Below are positions 18,261 to 23,316 of a stretch of 23,316 bases of DNA, in pieces. Below the pieces are notes generated by a model, which was given only the letters and a program-made list of their open reading frames with translations, had not been told where the DNA came from and searched no databases. The DNA comes from JAWXCH01 sp034440595 (GTDB taxonomy: Bacteria > Planctomycetota > Planctomycetia > Pirellulales > JALHPA01), in the NCBI GenBank assembly GCA_034440595.1, contig JAWXCH010000476.1, forward strand, positions 1 to 23,316, read 5' to 3'. The translations under genes and the position numbers were made by a program. Each line of letters begins with the position of its first letter. Position 1 is the first letter of the stretch.

Positions 18261-18282
18261 CGGCTACCGGTCAGGTCTAACT

Positions 18283-19368
18283 TTGAAGTTCAAATTCTCA
18301 GCAAGCAGCAGAACCATGAAATTGTGCCCCGATCACCCGTGTGTGGCTGCCAGCAGCCTGGCCAAAATCGCCATTTCCCTGCTTGGGATAACCCTGGCCG
18401 GGTGCGACAGCAGTTCCAATAAAACGCTGCTGAATGTCTCGTACGACCCCACGCGAGAACTTTGGCAAGATCTGAACCGCGAGTTCACTAATACACATGG
18501 CGAGGCAAATAAGACCGAGTCCGGCGAGCCGGAAGTGGTGACGGTCGAGACTACGCACGGCGGCTCGGCCTCGCAGGCGCGCTCGGTCATTGAAGGTCTT
18601 CCAGCAGATGTGGTGACCTTGGCGATTGAGCCCGACACGGAGGCGATTCGCAAGAAAGGTCTGATCGATGCCGGTTGGAAAGAGCGGTTGCCGAATCACT
18701 CGCTCCCATACGTATCAACCATTGTCTTTGTCGTCCGCAAGGGAAACCCTAAGCAGATCAAGGACTGGGACGACCTGATTCAAGGGGACGTGCAGATCAT
18801 TACGCCCAACCCGACGACTTCGGGAAACGGCAAGCTGAGCTTCCTGGCCGCCTGGGGATACATCATCAAGAAGGGTGGTTCCGAAGAGGATGCGAAGCAA
18901 TTCGTTAGCAAGCTGTATAACTCCAAGCCAACTCCGATTTTGGACACTGGCGCACGAGCATCGACCACGACCTTTGCACAAAAGAAGATTGGCGATGTCC
19001 ATTTGACTTGGGAGAACGAAGCGTTCCTGGAAGTCGCAGACTCCAAGGGAGAGCTGGAGATTGTCTACCCGTCCAACAGCATTCTGGCCGAGCCATACGT
19101 GGCGGTTGTGGATGCCAACGCCAAAAAGCGTGGCACTGAAAAACTGGCCGAAGAGTATCTGACGTTTTTGTATACGGACAATGCTCAGCGGATTATTGGT
19201 AAGCATCACTATCGACCGACCAATCCTGAGATTGCCGAAGAGTTTGCCAATACCTTTACGCCAATCCAACTCTATCCGATCACAGACATTGTGAAGGATT
19301 GGGATGAGGCCAATACTAAATTCTTTGCCGACGGCGGCATCTTCACGCAAATCTACGAGAACAAATAA
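18283..19368 (+). CDS. sbp: Sulfate/thiosulfate ABC transporter substrate-binding lipoprotein
   Basis: This 361-residue periplasmic binding protein captures sulfate (or thiosulfate) for the ABC importer encoded by the next three genes. A lipoprotein signal peptide ends in the lipobox I-T-L-A-G-C with Cys41 as the lipidation site. The mature part has the family signatures N-V-S-Y-D-P-T-R-E-L, G-G-S-A-S-Q-A, V-V-T-L-A, W-D-D-L and N-P-T-T-S-G-N-G-K followed by L-A-A-W-G-Y. Sulfate and thiosulfate binders (Sbp, CysP) are too similar to separate by eye. The TTG at 18283 is preceded by AGG with seven bases between; the ATG at 18316 (residue 12) is an alternative without a clear ribosome site but still leaves a normal lipoprotein signal. 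It is first in the operon; cysT starts 43 bases after its stop. Confidence 0.95.
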   Translation: MKFKFSASSRTMKLCPDHPCVAASSLAKIAISLLGITLAGCDSSSNKTLLNVSYDPTRELWQDLNREFTNTHGEANKTESGEPEVVTVETTHGGSASQARSVIEGLPADVVTLAIEPDTEAIRKKGLIDAGWKERLPNHSLPYVSTIVFVVRKGNPKQIKDWDDLIQGDVQIITPNPTTSGNGKLSFLAAWGYIIKKGGSEEDAKQFVSKLYNSKPTPILDTGARASTTTFAQKKIGDVHLTWENEAFLEVADSKGELEIVYPSNSILAEPYVAVVDANAKKRGTEKLAEEYLTFLYTDNAQRIIGKHHYRPTNPEIAEEFANTFTPIQLYPITDIVKDWDEANTKFFADGGIFTQIYENK

Positions 19369-19411
19369 CGATCCCCATGCTCTTCGATGACCTGACAACT
19401 AGGAGTCGAGA

Positions 19412-20227
19412 ATGACGCGGCGTGTCTTACCGGGGTTTGGGCTGAGCCTAAGCTTCACCCTGACTTACCTGACGCTGCTGGTCTTTTTGCCGCTGCTGGC
19501 CTGCGTGGCGCAGGTGGTCTCGCTCACCTGGAGCGAATTCTGGAGCGCCGCCTGGACCGTCCGCGCGCAATCGGCTTATGCATTGACGTTTGGCGCATCG
19601 CTGATCGCAGCCATGATCGATGTCGTGCTAGGGCTGTTGATTGCCTGGGTGCTGGTGCGGTACGAATTTCCCTTCAAGCGATTCTTTGATTCGCTGATCG
19701 ATCTGCCGTTCGCACTGCCAACTTCCGTGGCCGGTTTGGTCTATTCCAGTCTGTACGTGCAAAGCGGCTGGCTTGGACAGTTCTTGGTTCCATTGGGAAT
19801 CGAAGCGGTTTACACGCGACTGGCCATTGTATTGATGCTCGTCTTCATCGGGCTGCCATTTGTTGTGCGCACTATCCAGCCAGTGTTGGAGTCGCTGGAA
19901 GGGGAAACCGAAGAAGCGGCCGCCTTGCTCGGTGCCACACGGTTACAAACATTTTTACGAGTCATCTTTCCTGCGCTGCTGCCGGCGATCATCACGGGCT
20001 TTGCCTTGGCATTTGCTCGTGCCATCGGTGAGTACGGGTCGGTGGTGTTTGTTTCGGGCAATATCCCCATGCAGACTGAAATTGCCCCGGTGTTGATCGT
20101 GGCACGTCTGGAAGAAGGCCAATATGCCGAGGCCACCTCCGTGGCCACGATCCTGCTGGTCGGTTCATTCTCGATGCTGGTGTTTATCAATCTCCTCGAA
20201 CGATGGAGTAAACGACACTATGCATAG
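19412..20227 (+). CDS. cysT: Sulfate ABC transporter permease CysT (CysU)
   Basis: This 271-residue inner-membrane permease is one of two pore subunits of the sulfate importer, pairing with CysW. It has about six hydrophobic segments, the conserved D-L-P-F-A-L-P-T-S-V-A-G-L block, and the cytoplasmic EAA loop around residues 165-195 (E-E-A-A-A-L-L-G-A then P-A-L-L-P-A-I) that docks on the ATPase. I-G-E-Y-G-S-V-V-F-V-S-G-N near residue 210 is typical of CysT. ATG 19412 is well supported by AGGAG at 19401-19405. The end overlaps the cysW start by eight bases, suggesting translational coupling. Length matches the family (about 275). Confidence 0.96.
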   Translation: MTRRVLPGFGLSLSFTLTYLTLLVFLPLLACVAQVVSLTWSEFWSAAWTVRAQSAYALTFGASLIAAMIDVVLGLLIAWVLVRYEFPFKRFFDSLIDLPFALPTSVAGLVYSSLYVQSGWLGQFLVPLGIEAVYTRLAIVLMLVFIGLPFVVRTIQPVLESLEGETEEAAALLGATRLQTFLRVIFPALLPAIITGFALAFARAIGEYGSVVFVSGNIPMQTEIAPVLIVARLEEGQYAEATSVATILLVGSFSMLVFINLLERWSKRHYA

Positions 20228-21212
20228 CCCAAGTAAACCATCCGGCGAAAGTCTCCGCCGTGGCCTTCGCGAAGAACCGGGCTGGGTCAAATGGACCCTG
20301 ATCCTGATCGCCGTGTCGATCGTTAGCGTGTTGATTCTGATCCCGGTGATCCATGTATTTTATAGCGCGATTGCGCCCGGTGTGGAAGACTATTGGTATG
20401 AGCATGGGGGTGATGTGGCAACTGAGTCCGGTGCGACAGGCAGTGCATCGAGCGACGGAAACTGGTTTGGCGCGCTTCGCCAAGGATTCTCCGCCTACTA
20501 CGACAACTTGTTCTTGGATGTAAAAACGCGGCAGTCGATTGTGCGCACGCTGATCGTTGCCCCCTCCGCCGTGCTATTGAATATTGTCTTCGGTATTGCC
20601 GCCGCCTGGGCCGTCACACGGTTTCGCTTTCCCGGTCGAACGGTGCTGATCAGCTTGATCGATCTGCCGTTTGCCATTTCGCCCGTGGTGGCCGGGCTGA
20701 TGCTGGTGCTGATTTTTGGAGCACAGGGTTACTTTGGAGAATGGCTGCAAGAACACAACATGCAGGTGCTGTTTGGCCTGCCCGGTCTGATTCTGGCGAC
20801 CACCTTTGTCACGTTGCCGTTTGTCGCACGTGAACTAATCCCTGTGATGGAAGCGATCGGTAGCGACGAAGAAGTCGCCGCAGTCAGCCTGGGTGCCAAC
20901 GGCTGGCAGGTGTTCTGGCACATTACTATTCCCAACATCAAGTGGGGCCTGCTGTACGGCGTGATCTTGTGCAACGCACGTGCGATGGGAGAGTTTGGCG
21001 CAGTGTATGTGGTTTCAGCCAACCGTGCCGATACCATGCCGCTGCGAATCAATCAGCTCTTTATGGAATCGAACGATGCAGGCTCATTTGCTGTGGCGTC
21101 GGTGCTGACCTCCCTGGCTTTGGTGAGTTTGTTGGCCAAGGTGATACTCGAACGGAAGACGCGCAAACAGATGGCCGAGGCGGCACGGATGGAGATCCCT
21201 GCCGAAGTGTGA
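20220..21212 (+). CDS. cysW: Sulfate ABC transporter permease CysW
   Basis: This is the second permease of the sulfate importer, 330 residues. The ATG at 20220 lies inside the end of cysT (M-H-S-P-S-K-P start) with a GGAG upstream. The frame is open further back, but that part only mirrors cysT. It has a first membrane helix (about 27-48), the D-L-P-F-A-I-S-P-V-V-A-G-L block, an EAA loop near 214-247 (D-E-E-V-A-A-V-S-L-G-A) and the C-N-A-R-A-M-G-E-F-G-A-V-Y-V-V-S motif characteristic of CysW. Compared with the Escherichia coli protein (about 290 residues) it carries an extra predicted periplasmic stretch of about 40 residues (53-95) rich in Gly, Ser, Asp and Tyr. The cysA start follows 78 bases after its stop. 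Confidence 0.95.
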   Translation: MHSPSKPSGESLRRGLREEPGWVKWTLILIAVSIVSVLILIPVIHVFYSAIAPGVEDYWYEHGGDVATESGATGSASSDGNWFGALRQGFSAYYDNLFLDVKTRQSIVRTLIVAPSAVLLNIVFGIAAAWAVTRFRFPGRTVLISLIDLPFAISPVVAGLMLVLIFGAQGYFGEWLQEHNMQVLFGLPGLILATTFVTLPFVARELIPVMEAIGSDEEVAAVSLGANGWQVFWHITIPNIKWGLLYGVILCNARAMGEFGAVYVVSANRADTMPLRINQLFMESNDAGSFAVASVLTSLALVSLLAKVILERKTRKQMAEAARMEIPAEV

Positions 21213-21290
21213 CAATGGCGTGTGTTATCAAAAATGCTGCGGCAGACCTCCGAACAGTTTAGCGAACAAGTCAATTTACAGGACTTTGCG

Positions 21291-22358
21291 ATGAGTATCT
21301 CGATCCAGAATATTTCAAAGACGTTTGGTAACTTCAAAGCGCTGGACAATGTCTCGCTGCACGTTCCCAACGGTTCGCTGGTCGCATTGCTGGGGCCGTC
21401 TGGCTCTGGCAAGACGACGCTACTGCGCATCATTGCCGGTCTGGAATCCGCAGAATCTGGCAACGTCGAATACCACGGCGAAGATGTGACGCATCGCGCT
21501 GCCGGGGAACGTAACGTCGGCTTTGTGTTTCAGCACTATGCCCTATTCCGGCATATGAATGTCTTTGAGAACATCGCCTTTGGTATGCGCGTGCGCAAAC
21601 GTGCCAAGGAAGAGATCACCAAGCGAGTTCGCGAACTGCTCAGCCTGGTTCGGCTGGAAAACCTTGAGCGACGCTATCCATCGCAACTATCCGGGGGACA
21701 GCGGCAGCGTGTCGCCTTGGCTCGTGCATTAGCCATTGAGCCAAAAGTGCTGCTGCTGGATGAGCCGTTCGGCGCGCTCGATGCCAAGGTCCGTCAGGAA
21801 TTGCGACAGTGGCTGCGGCGGCTGCATGACGAAATTCACACCACTAGCGTTTTTGTCACGCACGATCAAGAGGAGGCGTTTGAAGTTGCCGACGAAGTCG
21901 TGGTCATGAACAAAGGTCGCATCGAGCAAGTCGGTTCACCGCAAGAAGTTTTTGACCACCCGGCCAATACGTTCGTCATGGACTTTCTAGGCAACGTCAA
22001 CGTCTTTCACGGGCGTGTCCAAGCCGGCTTTGCGCATCTTGGTTCACTGGCGCTGGATTACCCCGAGTATCCGCACGATCAATCGAGCCCGGCGGTGGTG
22101 TATATGCGCCCGCACGAATTGGACATTGAGCGACTGAGTAATGGTCGGCCGCATTTGGCGGCGGAAATTGTGCGGATTCAAGCCGCCGGCGCGGTGGCGC
22201 GCATTGGACTACAAACGGCAGGGGACAACCTGGCGATTCAGGTCGATCTGAGTGCATCGCGTTTTGCCGAGCTGGGGCTGAAGAACGGCGAGAAAGTGTT
22301 CATCGCTCCCAAACGGGTGCGTGTATTTGTCGATCGCTCGCCAGAGTACGTGATTTAA
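21291..22358 (+). CDS. cysA: Sulfate/thiosulfate ABC transporter ATP-binding protein CysA
   Basis: This 355-residue ATPase energises the CysT/CysW pore. The start is set at ATG 21291, because AGGA (21280-21283) lies seven bases upstream and the protein then begins M-S-I-S-I-Q-N-I like known CysA; the frame extends back to a GTG at 21222 without family resemblance. Walker A G-P-S-G-S-G-K-T-T lies near residues 35-43, signature L-S-G-G-Q-R-Q-R-V-A near 133, Walker B L-L-L-D-E-P-F-G-A-L-D near 154, and switch histidine T-H-D-Q-E-E-A near 190. The C-terminal regulatory/TOBE-like part carries V-Y-M-R-P-H-E. All catalytic motifs are intact. It is the last transporter gene; a 190-base palindromic region separates it from yezD. 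Confidence 0.96.
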   Translation: MSISIQNISKTFGNFKALDNVSLHVPNGSLVALLGPSGSGKTTLLRIIAGLESAESGNVEYHGEDVTHRAAGERNVGFVFQHYALFRHMNVFENIAFGMRVRKRAKEEITKRVRELLSLVRLENLERRYPSQLSGGQRQRVALARALAIEPKVLLLDEPFGALDAKVRQELRQWLRRLHDEIHTTSVFVTHDQEEAFEVADEVVVMNKGRIEQVGSPQEVFDHPANTFVMDFLGNVNVFHGRVQAGFAHLGSLALDYPEYPHDQSSPAVVYMRPHELDIERLSNGRPHLAAEIVRIQAAGAVARIGLQTAGDNLAIQVDLSASRFAELGLKNGEKVFIAPKRVRVFVDRSPEYVI

Positions 22359-22404
22359 CACATTATAACTCGAAGCGCCAGTTTTGAAGTTACGCTTTTT
22401 GATT

Positions 22405-22598
22405 CACCGCAGAGAACGCCGAGAGCGCGAAGGACGCGCAGAGGAAGGACTCAAGCTCACTCTCTAATTCAACTTTTATCCTGTGCATCCTGTCCTTCCT
22501 TGTTCAATAAACGGAAGGCAGAATGAACAAGGAAGGACAGGATGGACTGGATAGAGGGCAAGTTTCTTCTCTGCGTTCTGCCCCGTGTCCTCTGCGGT
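22405..22598. repeat. Nested inverted repeat between cysA and yezD (outer arms)
   Basis: Outer arms ACCGCAGAG (22406-22414) and CTCTGCGGT (22590-22598) bracket a second pair, CGCAGAG (22437-22443) and CTCTGCG (22569-22575), which in turn brackets the long inner palindrome. The left side contains several C-GC-GAG-like units (ACGCCGAGAGCGCGAAGGACGC), the type of GC-rich repeat scattered in many environmental bacterial genomes. T and A runs flank it (CTTTTT before, AAAAAA after), so the folded RNA could also act as a two-way terminator. No gene lies inside. Confidence 0.72.
22475..22555. repeat. Long inner palindrome, possible RNA hairpin
   Basis: A perfect 20-bp inverted repeat joins 22487-22506 to 22524-22543 (arm ATCCTGTCCTTCCTTGTTCA) around a 17-base loop. 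Imperfect pairing continues outward, giving about 31 paired positions with only a few mismatches between 22475 and 22555. No T run follows directly, so it is not a classical terminator. It would form a very stable hairpin in a cysA-yezD transcript. Confidence 0.8.
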
Positions 22599-22714
22599 AA
22601 AAAATACTCGAGTCAAAAATCATAAAACGTGATGTGCCCCACTGGCGCGTCGGGTTAGTGCGGCATGTACAACCAGATTGAATCGCCCATAGTCTGATGC
22701 GAAGGAGTTTACCA

Positions 22715-22918
22715 ATGTCACATATAACGCCATCGCACATTACGCCCGAAGATCCGCAAGTGCGCACCGATGCACTCAGTGAATCGACGTTGCGCCAGAT
22801 TGCCGAGGTACTCAAAGGATTACAATTCGGTGTGGTGTCGATCATCGTGCAAGACGGTGTCGTCGTGCAGATCGAACGCACGGAAAAACATCGCCTGCGC
22901 AAGAACGAGCGGAAGTAA
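22715..22918 (+). CDS. yezD: YezD-family small protein (DUF2292)
   Basis: A 67-residue cytoplasmic protein. ATG 22715 is chosen because GAAGGAG (22701-22707) lies seven bases upstream; an in-frame ATG at 22697 would place this site inside the coding region. A polar N-terminus with H-I-T-P repeated is followed by the family core L-R-Q-I-A-E-V-L-K-G-L-Q-F-G-V-V-S-I-I-V-Q-D, then V-Q-I-E-R-T-E-K-H-R and a basic tail. DUF2292 proteins have no established biochemical role but often occur near sulfate or sulfur-assimilation genes, which fits its place 356 bases after cysA. Whether it shares the operon transcript depends on read-through of the palindrome. Confidence 0.85.
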   Translation: MSHITPSHITPEDPQVRTDALSESTLRQIAEVLKGLQFGVVSIIVQDGVVVQIERTEKHRLRKNERK

Positions 22919-22941
22919 CGGGTGATTCAAGCAATGAGATA

Positions 22942-23043
22942 GTGTGCCACTGGCTCTGCCAGTGCCGTGGCAGATGTAATCATTCTGTCTTTCTGGTGAA
23001 TCAACACCAACCGAATCTCTCACTGGCGGAGCCAGTGGCACAC
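22942..23043. repeat. Pair of inverted palindromic units downstream of yezD
   Basis: Two 23-base arms, 22942-22964 and 23021-23043, are inverted copies with one mismatch, separated by 56 bases. Each arm itself contains a hairpin, CACTGGC - three bases - GCCAGTG. Two head-to-head palindromic units between gene ends resemble REP/BIME-type intergenic elements. It lies 23 bases after the yezD stop and 12 bases beyond the end of the minus-strand gene on the right, so it could protect or terminate both converging transcripts. Confidence 0.78.
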
Positions 23044-23055
23044 GAGGAGTAGGTG

Positions 23056-23316
23056 CTAACTTTCGGCAGAAGCTCTCAACACATAGCACCAGCAGATCGT
23101 TGCCGCTTTGCCGGGCACTTGCAGTATTTCTTTGAAGTTTGTCGGCTGTAGCGTCACACCATTCTCTTCCGGCAATAAGCCCGAGTTTGAACGAGCCTCA
23201 ACGGCAATCAGTTCATTCCACTTTGCGCCAACCAAAGAACGGTAGCGACTTCCCAGCCACTCTGCCGTTGCGATATCGCGAACACGGCAGGCAATATCCA
23301 GCGTGATTTGCTGTGC
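23056..23316 (-). CDS. C-terminal part of an unknown protein (gene runs off the right edge)
   Basis: The minus-strand frame is open from the window edge to TAG (23056-23058), giving 86 residues. The sequence looks coding: balanced composition with I-T-L-D-I-A-C-R-V-R-D-I-A, a basic W-L-G-S-R-Y-R segment, K-W-N-E-L-I-A-V-E and a cysteine pair in T-I-C-W-C-Y near the C-terminus. I do not recognise a family. It converges with yezD across the palindromic pair. The start lies outside the window. Confidence 0.62.
   Translation of the reverse strand, partial: AQQITLDIACRVRDIATAEWLGSRYRSLVGAKWNELIAVEARSNSGLLPEENGVTLQPTNFKEILQVPGKAATICWCYVLRASAES

Larger units (their letters stand above)
17523..18282. 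other. Large divergent intergenic region between the ndvB and sulfate-uptake operons
   Basis: These 760 bases hold the upstream regions of both divergent operons. The left half has balanced composition and no clear gene; a weak hairpin AAGCA/TGCTT lies at 17601-17615. On the minus strand at 17896-17982 a 28-codon TTG-started frame reads L-P-I-L-P-G-I-G-Y-L-G-G-S and ends K-W-K-K-R-Q. This looks protein-like and may be a gene remnant or tiny peptide, but has no ribosome binding site. From about 18120 the sequence turns AT-rich and carries the promoter and palindromes listed separately. No riboswitch fold was recognised. Confidence 0.45.

Noticed and set aside
20124..20219. Upstream extension of cysW
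   Set aside because: These 32 codons are an alternative frame of the cysT end, rich in Pro, Arg, Ser and Trp; CysW homology and a ribosome site begin at 20220.
21222..21290. GTG-started extension of cysA
   Set aside because: It lacks a ribosome site and family resemblance; AGGA and the M-S-I start of CysA support ATG 21291.
22942..23043. CRISPR-like repeats
   Set aside because: There are only two units and they are inverted, not direct; no spacer array or cas gene is present.

Overview
The window looks like chromosomal DNA of a planctomycete, probably Pirellulales-like. This is inferred from several things together: moderate GC, a secreted formylglycine-generating-enzyme (FGE)-like protein opening with the N-S-I-G-M-K-L motif common in that phylum, a cysteine-cluster glycosidase-like protein, unusual multidomain fusions, and intergenic palindromes built on CACTGGC/GCCAGTG. 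No rRNA, tRNA, transposase, phage gene or CRISPR array was recognised. Taxonomy is an inference and no search was run.

Left part (1-8.4 kb): the 3' end of a glycosidase-like gene, a SulP-STAS-carbonic anhydrase fusion and a secreted FGE-like protein, all on +. These converge on a minus-strand pair: a carbon-nitrogen hydrolase and, upstream of it, a J-domain/leucine-rich/VanZ-like membrane fusion. A thioredoxin-fold protein with a C-G-D-C active site follows on +. These genes look like separate metabolic and envelope functions rather than one system.

Middle (8.4-17.5 kb): one 8.8-kb minus-strand gene for a full-length cyclic beta-1,2-glucan synthase (NdvB/Cgs type). It carries a GT84 synthase, a glycoamylase-like cyclisation domain and a GH94 phosphorylase-like domain. 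A small unknown gene with an excellent ribosome binding site lies 45 bases upstream on the same strand, so the two are probably co-transcribed.

Right part (17.5-22.9 kb): a 760-base AT-rich regulatory gap with a plausible sigma-70 promoter and a palindromic operator candidate precedes a complete sulfate/thiosulfate ABC importer: binding lipoprotein, two permeases (8-base overlap) and ATPase. Downstream is a YezD-family (DUF2292) small protein, separated from the ATPase gene by a 190-base nested inverted repeat. A second palindromic pair follows yezD, and a minus-strand gene of unknown function runs off the right edge.

Most notable: the J-domain/LRR/VanZ fusion, the SulP-STAS-carbonic anhydrase fusion, the FGE-like protein without catalytic cysteines, the small gene ahead of ndvB, and the nested palindrome between cysA and yezD. 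I did not find convincing evidence of an undescribed defence or mobile system.
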